This document shows, piece by piece, positions 1 to 5,880 of a DNA stretch of 5,880 bases. Position numbers and translations under genes: made by a program. The notes beneath the pieces were generated by a model. It did no database searches. It was given only the letters and a program-made list of their open reading frames with translations, and had not been told where the DNA came from. The first letter of the stretch is position 1. The number at the start of each line of letters is the position of its first letter. This DNA comes from JBOGED01 sp050743625 (GTDB lineage Bacteria; Actinomycetota; Nitriliruptoria; Euzebyales; Egibacteraceae). The stretch is taken from contig JBOGED010000166.1 in NCBI GenBank assembly GCA_050743625.1, forward strand, positions 1 to 5,880. Direction: 5' to 3'.

Positions 1-2461
1 GTGCCAGCCTGTCGCGCCGACTCGGGAGGCCGCGGCTACATGGCCGAGATCCGGCGTACCGAGGACGGGGTGGCGCATGTGCTCGCGAGGGACTGGGGCG
101 GGCTCGGGTTCGGCCAGGGCTACGTCACAGCCGAGGACAGGCTGTGCACCACGCTCGAGTCGGTGCTCACGGTGCGGGGCGAGCTGTCCCGCTGGTTCGG
201 CCCCGGGGACGGGGACGTCAACCTCGTCAGCGACCTGGCGTCCCGGCATCTCCGGCTACACGCCGACGCCGACCGCCGGTGGGCGGACCAGCCCCAGCGG
301 GTGGTCGAGATGGTGGACGGCTACGTGGCCGGGATGAACGCCTACCTGCACGACGCCGGCCGGGAAGGAGTCGACGGCTGGTGCGCCGGCCAGCCCTGGG
401 TGGGCCATCACCACCACCGACTTGTACGCCATGGTCAGCGACGCGCTGTTGTTCGCCTCGTCGGGCGGGCTGTTGCCCGAGATTGCCGCTGCGCAGCCGC
501 CGGCGCCGGGTGCCCGCCCCGCAGGACGCCTGGAGCTGGCCGAGCCGGGAGCGAGCAACGGCTGGGCGCTCGGGTCGGAGCGCACGGCGGCCGGTGGCGG
601 GATGCTGCTGGCGAACCCACACTTCCCATGGGAGGGCCCGAACCGGTTCACCGAGGTGCACCTGACGCTGCCGGGGATGCTGGACGTCTATGGCGCGTCG
701 CTGGGGCTGCCCGGGGTGCAGATCGGGTTCAACGAGCACGTGGCCTGGACCCACACCGTGTCGTCCGGGCAGCGCTTCACCGCTTACGTACTGTCGCTGG
801 TGCCCGACCATCCCACGCGCTACCGGTACGGCGACGGCACCCGGGAGATGACCCCCGACGAGGTGCGGGTCGAGGTCCGCCAGCCCGACGGCACCCTGAT
901 GCCCGTCACCCGCACCCTGTGGTCCAGCCACTACGGCCCGATGCTGGCGGTCGAGCCCGGGTGGACCGACGAGCTCGCCTTCACCCTGCGCGACGCCAAC
1001 GCCGAGACCACCGGCGCGCTGGAGCAGTGGCTGGGCATGGATACGGCCTCGGGCATGGACGACCTCCAGCGGGTGCACCGCGACATCGGCGGCATCCCCT
1101 GGGTCAACACGATCGCCACCAGCCGGGACGGCCGTGCATGGTACGCCGACGCCTCGGCCACCCCGAACCTGTCCGCCGATGCGTTGGACCGCTATGGGGA
1201 GGCGGTGGCGGCCGGGGGCTTGGCCGCCGCGTTCGCCGAGCAGGGGGTGGTCGTGCTCGACGGTGCCGACCCGCGCAACGAGTGGGTGGACGTACCGGGC
1301 GCGCCCGCTCCGGGTTTGGTCCCCTACCCGGCCGTGCCTCAGCTGGAACGCCGGGACTACGTGTTCAACGCGAACGACTCGTACTGGCTCGCCAACCCGA
1401 GGGCGTTGCTGACCGGGTTCTCGCCGCTGCACGGCGAAGAGGAGCGACTCTACCTACCCCGTACGAAGACCAACGTCGGCGAGCTGGAGCGGCCTGGCAG
1501 CGGCCCGGGAGGGAAATGGCGGCTCGAGGACGTGACCGCGGCGTTCTGGTCCAACCGCTCAGTCCTGCCGGGTCTCTTGCGCGAGCCGGTGGTCGCGGCC
1601 TGCCGCGCGGCGGGCGGCCCGGTCGCCGCACCGGACGGGACGGTGGTCGACCTTGACCCCGCCTGCGACGCGCTGGCGAGCTGGGACGGCACCTACGACA
1701 CCGGCTCGCGCGGCGCGCTGCTGTGGCGGGAGTTCCTCGCCGGTTTCGACCGCGCCGACCTGGTCGACGCCGGCGCGCTGTTCGCCGACCGTCTCGACCC
1801 GGCCGACCCCGCGGGCACGCCGCGAGTGCCGGTACCCGAGCGCGATCGTGACCCGTGGCGCACCGCGCTGGCTGGCGCGGTCACCCGCCTGGCAGCACAA
1901 GGGATCGCCGAGGCAGACCCCCTCGGGCGGTGGCAGTACGACGCCAGGACCGGGCTGGCGGACGAGCGCATCGGGCTGCCCGGCGGCACCAACACCGACG
2001 GGGTCGTGAACATCGTGGACTGTTGCAGCGGGTACGTCTCGCCGTCGGGGGGCCCCGCGGTTGGCCGCCCATCCGGTCCCGGCTACCCGATCACCCGTGG
2101 CGCCAGCTTCGTGCTGGCCGTCGAGCTTCTCCCACAGGGCCCGCCAGTGGCCCGTGCCGTGCTGACCTACGGCAACCCGGACGACCCCACCGACCCGTAC
2201 TTCTCCGCAGGCAGCCGCAGCTTCGCGGCCGAACAGCTGCGTGACGTGGCCTTCACCCGCGCGGACGTGATGCGAGGGACCCGCGATTGCGCCGTCGTTC
2301 ACGGCGCCCCCGGAGGTCCACCCGTCCAGTGCGCCGAGGGCGAACGCAGGGTAGCGAGCTCCTCTCTTGGTCTTGCCCTGTGGTCTCGGCGATCCCCGCA
2401 CTCCGGGTCACGCCGGTTTCGCAGGCAGAGATCACGGCCTGGACGCGGCCACGCCGGTTGA
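1..2461 (+). pseudogene. PvdQ-type acyl-homoserine-lactone / penicillin acylase gene, 5'-truncated by the window and frameshifted
   Basis: Read through one frame change, this locus encodes a secreted Ntn-hydrolase that normally cuts the acyl chain from N-acyl-homoserine lactones, cyclic lipopeptides or beta-lactams. The first part (frame 1, to about 403) gives an alpha-chain N-terminus with AEIRRTEDGVAHV, GLGFGQGYVTAEDRLC, TVRGELSRWFG and CAGQPWV. These follow, from memory, the Pseudomonas PvdQ order, where CLGQPWLRAIATDDL occurs. After 403 frame 1 turns into arginine-rich nonsense, while frame 2 continues the family with AITTTDLYAMVSDALL. The break lies between about 395 and 407 and needs two missing bases or one extra base; two missing bases keeps the PvdQ spacing. 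No signal peptide is visible, so the GTG at position 1 is probably internal and the true start lies upstream of the window. The gene may be decayed, or the break may be a sequence error. Confidence 0.82.
422..2461 (+). CDS. Main fragment of the acylase: end of alpha chain, linker and complete catalytic beta chain
   Basis: This is the longest uninterrupted reading frame. The self-cleavage point is A/SNGWALG: Ser codon 554-556 becomes beta Ser1, nucleophile and new N-terminus. His beta23 lies in LLANPHFPW (codon 620-622), the oxyanion valine in AWTHTV (about beta69), and the oxyanion Asn in NANDSYW (about 1373). All four correspond to the PvdQ catalytic residues. GMDDLQRVHRDIGGIPWVNT and, near the end, VLAVELLPQGPPVARAVLTYGNPDDP also fit the family. 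The residue before Ser1 is Ala, where Gly is usual, so cleavage could be altered. The TTG at 422 has no ribosome-binding site in front and is only the first possible start after the frame break. Family members end soon after a block like RDVAFTRADVMRG; here about 55 more residues follow, ending in an Arg/Ser/Gly-rich tail with lower third-position GC, probably not native. The exact substrate cannot be told from sequence. Confidence 0.8.
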   Translation: MYAMVSDALLFASSGGLLPEIAAAQPPAPGARPAGRLELAEPGASNGWALGSERTAAGGGMLLANPHFPWEGPNRFTEVHLTLPGMLDVYGASLGLPGVQIGFNEHVAWTHTVSSGQRFTAYVLSLVPDHPTRYRYGDGTREMTPDEVRVEVRQPDGTLMPVTRTLWSSHYGPMLAVEPGWTDELAFTLRDANAETTGALEQWLGMDTASGMDDLQRVHRDIGGIPWVNTIATSRDGRAWYADASATPNLSADALDRYGEAVAAGGLAAAFAEQGVVVLDGADPRNEWVDVPGAPAPGLVPYPAVPQLERRDYVFNANDSYWLANPRALLTGFSPLHGEEERLYLPRTKTNVGELERPGSGPGGKWRLEDVTAAFWSNRSVLPGLLREPVVAACRAAGGPVAAPDGTVVDLDPACDALASWDGTYDTGSRGALLWREFLAGFDRADLVDAGALFADRLDPADPAGTPRVPVPERDRDPWRTALAGAVTRLAAQGIAEADPLGRWQYDARTGLADERIGLPGGTNTDGVVNIVDCCSGYVSPSGGPAVGRPSGPGYPITRGASFVLAVELLPQGPPVARAVLTYGNPDDPTDPYFSAGSRSFAAEQLRDVAFTRADVMRGTRDCAVVHGAPGGPPVQCAEGERRVASSSLGLALWSRRSPHSGSRRFRRQRSRPGRGHAG

Positions 2462-2470
2462 TGGCCATCA
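2459..2470. repeat. 12-bp perfect palindrome between convergent genes
   Basis: TGATGGCCATCA reads the same on both strands. It covers the acylase stop codon TGA and sits 23 bp before the end of the convergent kinase gene. There is no T-run and no loop, so it is a poor intrinsic terminator. It could be a protein-binding site or chance. On the minus strand it also contains an ATG (2466-2468) preceded by GAGG. Confidence 0.3.
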
Positions 2471-2493
2471 CTCGAACCTCACGGGGCGGCGGC

Positions 2494-3430
2494 CTATACG
2501 GCGAAGAGCTCGGTCGCGAGGTCGTCGAGAGTGCCGATGTCCTGGAGCGGGAGCAGCGCTGCGATGGGCTCGAAGACGTCCATCGTGTGATGCTGGGCAA
2601 GACCGGCTGCCTGGCGGTACAGCGCCAGACCCAGCGCCTGGCGGGGGAAATTCTTGCCGACCGGCCAGTCGCTGGCCTCCAGGAACACGCGCAACAGCGC
2701 CTTGTCACAACCGAACGTGTCGCGGTAGATCTGGACGAGCTCGTAGTGCCGATCGGTCACCGTCGCATCGCCCCAGTCGATGATCCCGGTGAGTCGACCG
2801 TCCTCGACGAACACGTGGTTGGCGACCAGGTCGCCGTGGACGAAGACGCAGTCGAACGGCCGGAGCCGGGCGAGGTAGTCGTCGATCTGCGTAACGAGGT
2901 GAGGCGGCAGTGAACTGTGCTTCGCGGCCGCTGTCACATCCGGGGCCGGCCAGTCCGCGCCCGTGGCGACGCCCGACGGACGTAATGCGTGCACGCGCCG
3001 TGCCTGTCTTCCCAGCTCCGCAGCAACGGAACGCCGCTGTTCTGCCGGCAGTTCGGCACGCCAAGACGCGACCCCAGGCATGCGGGTGGTGACGAGGTAC
3101 GGCCACGGGGCGCCGGCATCGTCGAACAGCTGGCCGGCGCCCAGCAGGCTGGGCGCCCTGATCTCCGCGTCCGTGGCGACCAGGTCGTGTGCTGCGCGTT
3201 CGGCCGCGTGACTCCTCCGCCATGCTCGGGAGTAGCCGAAGAGCTTGACCACGATGTCGCCGTAGAGGAAGGTCGGGTACGTCGCATGGAAACCGGGCAC
3301 CGGCTCCCGTCCAGCGCCTGTCAGATCGTGACGCTCCTCCGATCTCGGCGAGGTATGGCCACCAGAAGTCGACGTCACCGAGGCGCGAGACGTGCTGCTG
3401 AAGCGACGCGAATACGGGAGGTGCCGTCAC
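2494..3430 (-). CDS. Aminoglycoside phosphotransferase (APH/choline kinase) family protein, frameshifted near its 5' end
   Basis: This is a predicted cytoplasmic small-molecule kinase with the protein-kinase-like fold; members phosphorylate aminoglycosides or other hydroxylated metabolites. Numbering from the in-frame GTG at 3378, it shows VVKLFGYSRAWRRS (Lys45, ATP lysine), PYLVTTRMPG hinge region (93-102), the catalytic loop HGDLVANHVFV (Asp183) and IIDWGD (Asp201, the DFG equivalent). The position five after Asp183 is His188, where many APHs have a metal-binding Asn; Asn187 is one residue earlier. The GTG at 3378 gives an unconvincing start, TSTSGGHTSPRS. The minus-strand frame one base away, starting with GTG at 3430-3428, encodes TAPPVFASLQQHVSRLGD then FWWPYLAEI, a typical N-terminus for this family, and ERHDLTG continues in the lower frame. 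One extra G (minus strand) at about 3340 explains the break; repaired, the protein is 311 residues. Drug specificity cannot be inferred. It converges on the acylase and diverges from the hydrolase. Confidence 0.8.
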
Positions 3431-3511
3431 CGTGCAGGTCTCGCCAGGCGCCACGCCATGCGTCAACCGTACAAGGCCCGGTCGTGTCCCATCGGCGACC
3501 GAGGTGACGCG
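3431..3511. promoter_or_regulatory. Divergent intergenic region between kinase and hydrolase
   Basis: These 81 bp separate the proposed kinase start (minus strand) from the proposed hydrolase start (plus strand), so promoters for both should lie here or overlap the gene ends. GAGGTG at 3501-3506 is a good Shine-Dalgarno match seven bases before the TTG at 3512 and supports that start over ATG 3458. I see no convincing -35/-10 pair. If ATG 3458 were the real hydrolase start, only 27 bp would remain. Confidence 0.35.
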
Positions 3512-4286
3512 TTGGGGTTCGAGGCCGGGGAGACCCGCATCTTCGGGATCCTTTGGAGAAGGAGTGGGTCTAGGCCGCCCATCTTGCTCCTGCACGGCTT
3601 CCCTCAAACGCACCTGATGTGGCGCACGGTGGCGCCGCTGCTGGCGCGACGGTTCACCGTGGTCTGCGCTGACCTCCGTGGCTACGGACGCAGCGGTTGC
3701 CCCGCCTCCACGCCCGACCACTCGCTCTACTCGAAGCGAGCGTTGGCTCGGGACGCGGTCGCCGTGATGCGGCACCTCGGCTTCCGGCGCTTCTCGGTCG
3801 CCGGGCATGACCGGGGCGCCCGCGTCGCCTATCGCCTCGCGCTGGACCACCCGAACGGGTCGATCAGGATCGCGGTGCTCGATGTCGTGCCAACCGAAGA
3901 CGCATGGGAGCGGGCGGACGCCAGGTTCGTGACCGCCTTCTGGCCGTGGTCGCGCTTGGCGCAGCCCGAGCCCCTTCCCGAGCGCCTTTCTTGTCCGCGG
4001 CTCCCGACGCCGTCGTGGATGACGCCCTGAGTGGCTGGGGCTCCGCTCCCGAGGCCTTCCCGGCCGGCGTCGCGGCCGACGCATCGGGTGCCCCGTCCTC
4101 GCGCTCTGGAGCGGCGAAGGACCGCTCGGCAGCTGGTACGAGGCCGCAGGGGGACCGTTGGCGCTCTGGCACGCCTGGGCGGACGACGTCCACGGCCATC
4201 CCGTCAGCGCAGGCCACCTCTTCCCCGAAGAGCTGCCCGAGGAGACGGCGATCGCGCTGACCCGCCTCTGCGTGGCGGACCGCTGA
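3512..4286 (+). pseudogene. Fluoroacetate-dehalogenase-like alpha/beta hydrolase, broken by frameshifts and an internal deletion
   Basis: Intact relatives are cytoplasmic alpha/beta-hydrolases with an Asp nucleophile, including haloacetate dehalogenases and epoxide hydrolases. Counting from TTG 3512, the first frame shows LLLHGFPQTHLMW (oxyanion region, 26-37), DLRGYGRS (54-61), GHDRGARV with nucleophile Asp100, Arg101 and Arg104, and LDVVPTEDAW (Asp124). SRLAQPEPLPERL follows. The fluoride-pocket His of fluoroacetate dehalogenase aligns with Pro145, before the retained Trp146. At about 3986-3996 the reading moves from frame 2 to frame 1 (SAAPDAVVDDALSGWGSAP). At about 4068-4074 it moves to frame 3, where GRRIGCPVLALWSGEG continues to GHLFPEELPEE (catalytic His) and stops at 4284-4286. 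From memory of the family, about 37 residues of cap domain and linker, including a substrate-pocket Tyr, are missing at this second junction. The frame-3 segment has no start codon, so it is easily missed. An indel alone cannot explain the missing codons, so I regard this as a true pseudogene. Confidence 0.85.
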
Positions 4287-4331
4287 CTCGCCGACGGGTC
4301 AGCGTAGCCGCCGTTGGGGTATGTCGAAGGG

Positions 4332-4721
4332 ATGGCCACGCAAGAGACCCAACCCACAGCGGGGGCCGCACAGGATGCTGCGGAGGTCGCAGCGACCTAC
4401 TTCCACGCGTGGAAGGCGGACGATTGGACCACGTTGCGCTCGGTGCTCGCCGATGACGCGACCTTCCGTGGGCCGCTCGGCAGCGCCGACAGCGCCGAGG
4501 CCTGCATGCAGGGCCTGAGGTGGATGGCGCAGATCATGACCGACATCGTCGTCCACAAGCGCTTCGTCGATGGCGCCGATGTGCTGACATGGTTCGACCT
4601 GCACACCTCGATCGCTCCACCGGCGCCCGTCGCGAACTGGATGCACGTCGAGGACGGCAGGATCAGCACGATCCGGGTCACCTTCGACGCCCGCCCGCTC
4701 GCCCCACCCGACACTGGCTGA
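4332..4721 (+). CDS. NTF2-like / SnoaL-fold protein
   Basis: A 129-residue protein with the size and pattern of the NTF2-like (SnoaL/ketosteroid-isomerase-like) superfamily. These are small cone-shaped alpha+beta proteins that bind or isomerise small hydrophobic substrates. The N-terminal helix AAEVAATYFHAWKADDWTTL is followed by the hallmark VLADDATFRGP, a second helix EACMQGLRWMAQIMTD, and strands ending VANWMHVEDGRISTIRVTFD. There is no signal peptide or membrane segment. ATG 4332 is preferred because family homology begins directly after it, but it has no well-spaced ribosome-binding site (GAAGGG touches the ATG). TTG 4314 in the same frame would add six residues. Translation of a leaderless mRNA is possible. 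It starts 45 bp after the broken hydrolase, on the same strand, and converges on the next gene with nine bases between stop codons. Third positions are GC-rich and no frame damage is visible. The substrate is unknown. Confidence 0.8.
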   Translation: MATQETQPTAGAAQDAAEVAATYFHAWKADDWTTLRSVLADDATFRGPLGSADSAEACMQGLRWMAQIMTDIVVHKRFVDGADVLTWFDLHTSIAPPAPVANWMHVEDGRISTIRVTFDARPLAPPDTG

Positions 4722-4730
4722 CGCTGCCTG

Positions 4731-5624
4731 TCAGGTGGCGGACGCTTCCACGCGGTCGAGGAAGGAGCCGAGGACCGCCCTGAACGCGACCGGCTCCTCG
4801 GCCATGGCGGTGTGCGCGGACTCCTGGAAGACGGCCGACTGGGCGCCGCGGATCCCGTCGACGAGCGACTGGACGAGCGAAGGGGTCATCTCGTCGTAGG
4901 CGCCGGAGGTCACGAGCACCGGCAGGTCGAGCTCTCCCAGCCGGGCGCTGACGTCCCAGTCCTTCAGGTTGCCGGTGATGTTCCACAGCGCCCCGTGCAT
5001 CGTGTTGAACACCTCCTGGTTCAGGTGCATGACCGAGCGCTTCACATGGTCGGGCAACGGGCTGCGCCGGTAGAACCACTGCGCCTTGTACACCTCCGTC
5101 GCCTCCTGGTATGCGGGGTCGTCGGTGGTCCCCTCGGCCTCGTGGCGGTCGATGACCTCCTGCACCTCGGCGGGGAGCGACTCCTTCAGCCGCCGCGCTT
5201 CGGCCTCGTAGGCAGGAACGCTCGCACAGGTGCTGGCCAGGACGAGGCTTGCGAGCCCGCTCCGACGGCCGAGGGCATACTCGAGGGCGAGCCAACCGCC
5301 CCACGAGTGACCGAACAGGTGGACCCGGTCGAGCCCGAGACCGTCCCGCACCGCGGCGAGCTCCTCGAGGAACGTGGCCATGGTCCACAGCGAGGGGTCG
5401 TCCGGCCGGTCGGACCTCCCACAGCCGAGCTGGTCATAGAAGACCACCGTGCGCCCGTTGTCGGCCAAGAGCGCCAGGTCCTCCAGATAGTCATGAGGAA
5501 ATCCCGGGCCTCCGTGCAGTATGAGCACGGGCATTCTTCCCGCCGTGGCCGGGTCGTCGCCGACCACTCGGTACCAGGTGCGATAGCCTCGCCATGCGAC
5601 GAACCCTTGGCTCGTGGCCGCCAT
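4731..5624 (-). CDS. Proline iminopeptidase-type alpha/beta hydrolase (peptidase family S33)
   Basis: A 297-residue cytoplasmic hydrolase resembling prolyl aminopeptidases, which release N-terminal proline from short peptides; many relatives act instead on other amides or esters. Visible elements in order are HGGPG (37-41, oxyanion hole), YDQLGCGRSDRP (63-74, the S33 signature region), the nucleophile elbow GHSWGG with Ser107, SGAYDEMTP with likely catalytic Asp244, and ESAHTAM with His271. The region from about 140 to 225 is the helical cap that sets substrate choice. The full triad and normal family length argue for a functional enzyme. Start ATG 5624-5622 is well supported: AAGGGAG lies six bases upstream on the minus strand (5631-5637). 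It diverges from the YciI-like gene across 171 bp and converges with the NTF2-like gene. Actual proline specificity is uncertain; it could be an amide hydrolase of the same fold. Confidence 0.88.
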   Translation of the reverse strand: MAATSQGFVAWRGYRTWYRVVGDDPATAGRMPVLILHGGPGFPHDYLEDLALLADNGRTVVFYDQLGCGRSDRPDDPSLWTMATFLEELAAVRDGLGLDRVHLFGHSWGGWLALEYALGRRSGLASLVLASTCASVPAYEAEARRLKESLPAEVQEVIDRHEAEGTTDDPAYQEATEVYKAQWFYRRSPLPDHVKRSVMHLNQEVFNTMHGALWNITGNLKDWDVSARLGELDLPVLVTSGAYDEMTPSLVQSLVDGIRGAQSAVFQESAHTAMAEEPVAFRAVLGSFLDRVEASAT

Positions 5625-5630
5625 CGCGCG

Positions 5631-5637
5631 CTCCCTT
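5631..5637 (-). promoter_or_regulatory. Ribosome-binding site of the S33 hydrolase
   Basis: AAGGGAG on the minus strand, six bases before the ATG at 5624-5622. It fixes the start of the proline-iminopeptidase-type gene. Confidence 0.7.
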
Positions 5638-5756
5638 GCTGGTCGAGGCTGATCAGTGTGCCGTGTGCCCGCCCTCGATCTTCGACGATGCTGTCAGAGA
5701 AATCTCGTCTCCGGATGTCGAGGTCCTAGCTCCGGCTCCGACGTCTCCTGCGCGTG

Positions 5757-5773
5757 GCGCCCACACCGGGCGC
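5757..5773 (+). repeat. Hairpin in the presumed 5' leader of the YciI-like gene
   Basis: GCGCCC and GGGCGC form a perfect six-base-pair stem around the five-base loop ACACC, extendable by a G-T pair. It ends eight bases before the AAAGGAG ribosome-binding site. It could modulate translation, stabilise the mRNA, or be an operator. There is no T-run, so terminator function in the usual sense is unlikely. In such GC-rich DNA a stem of this size can arise by chance. Confidence 0.35.
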
Positions 5774-5781
5774 TCATCACG

Positions 5782-5788
5782 AAAGGAG
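5782..5788 (+). promoter_or_regulatory. Ribosome-binding site of the YciI-like gene
   Basis: AAAGGAG seven bases upstream of ATG 5796. It is the best Shine-Dalgarno match in the window. Confidence 0.7.
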
Positions 5789-5795
5789 CAAGGGA

Positions 5796-5880
5796 ATGTC
5801 GAAGTATCTGGTCATGATCTATGGCAGGCAGGCCGACTACGACGCGATGAACGGCAAGGCCAGCGAAGGCACCCCAGCCT
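5796..5880 (+). CDS. YciI/DGPF-domain protein, 5' end only
   Basis: Twenty-eight codons run off the window end. The start MSKYLVMIYGRQADYDAMNG matches the N-terminal beta strand of YCII-related (DGPF) proteins, which typically begin with K-Y-hydrophobic-hydrophobic-hydrophobic-I-Y-G and are ferredoxin-like-fold proteins of about 120-140 residues. The biochemical role of this family is poorly known. The start is firm: AAAGGAG at 5782-5788 sits seven bases before ATG 5796. In actinobacteria such genes are often followed directly by an ECF sigma factor gene of the ECF42 group, so one may lie just beyond the window; this is inference from family knowledge. Confidence 0.78.
   Translation, partial: MSKYLVMIYGRQADYDAMNGKASEGTPA

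Larger units (their letters stand above)
5625..5795. promoter_or_regulatory. Divergent intergenic region between the S33 hydrolase and the YciI-like gene
   Basis: This 171-bp stretch must hold the promoters for both flanking genes. It contains the hydrolase ribosome-binding site (AAGGGAG, minus, 5631-5637) and the YciI-gene site (AAAGGAG, 5782-5788). A short inverted repeat GAGA-AA-TCTC lies at 5697-5706, and a GC-rich hairpin at 5757-5773. TTCGAC at 5681-5686 resembles a -35 hexamer, but no matching -10 is found at normal spacing. No open reading frame of note. Confidence 0.4.

Noticed and set aside
403..418. Run of His codons in frame 1 (HHHH), resembling a metal site or tag
   Set aside because: It lies right after the frame break; the same bases in frame 2 encode the expected AITTTDL.
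227..1432. Minus-strand open frame of 401 codons opposite the acylase
   Set aside because: No family motif is visible, composition is Arg/Gly/Pro/Val-rich, and it lies opposite conserved acylase sequence.
1559..2401. Minus-strand open frame of 280 codons opposite the acylase
   Set aside because: It is a shadow produced by GC-rich codons; the plus frame carries clear acylase motifs throughout.
3438..3466. TTGACG on the minus strand as a -35 box for the kinase
   Set aside because: At 17-bp spacing the -10 position reads CGAGAC, a very poor match, and lies too close to the start codon.
2705..4357. Long minus-strand open frame of 550 codons
   Set aside because: Most of it is antisense to the hydrolase or a shadow frame of the kinase. 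Only its 3341-3430 part is real, as the kinase N-terminus.
4718..4734. CTGAC/GTCAG inverted repeat between the convergent NTF2-like and S33 genes as a bidirectional terminator
   Set aside because: The stem is only five pairs with a seven-base loop and no T-run; too weak to call.
4678..5388. Minus-strand open frame of 236 codons overlapping the S33 hydrolase
   Set aside because: Shadow frame; the S33 catalytic motifs are in the 4731-5624 frame.

Overview
The window is high-GC DNA with very G/C-rich third codon positions, GTG and TTG starts, and closely packed genes. This suggests a high-GC actinomycete; the species cannot be told from the sequence. It holds accessory-metabolism genes and no RNA gene, CRISPR array or mobile element that I can support.

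Left part (1-2461, +): a penicillin-acylase / acyl-homoserine-lactone acylase family gene of the PvdQ type. Its 5' end (signal peptide) lies outside the window. The alpha-chain coding part breaks frame at about 395-407, while the complete catalytic set of the beta chain is readable after the break. The open frame appears to run on past the natural protein end. A convergent aminoglycoside-phosphotransferase-family kinase (2494-3430, -) follows. Its real N-terminus is in another frame from its body, joined across a one-base slip at about 3340.

Middle part (3512-4286, +): a fluoroacetate-dehalogenase-like alpha/beta hydrolase, divergent from the kinase. It is clearly broken: one frame slip at about 3986-3996, then an internal deletion of roughly 37 codons with a second frame change at about 4068-4074. 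Its last 70 codons lie in a third frame and have no start codon of their own.

Right part: three apparently undamaged genes. These are a small NTF2/SnoaL-fold protein (4332-4721, +), a convergent proline-iminopeptidase-type alpha/beta hydrolase (4731-5624, -), and the first 28 codons of a YciI/DGPF-domain protein (5796 onward, +). The last two diverge from a 171-bp intergenic region.

The genes do not form one recognisable pathway or operon; strands alternate and most are single units. The notable feature is that frame damage is concentrated in the first 4.1 kb and absent from the next 1.6 kb. That could be real gene decay, or indel errors in the assembly plus one true deletion. I did not find convincing evidence of a new biological system.
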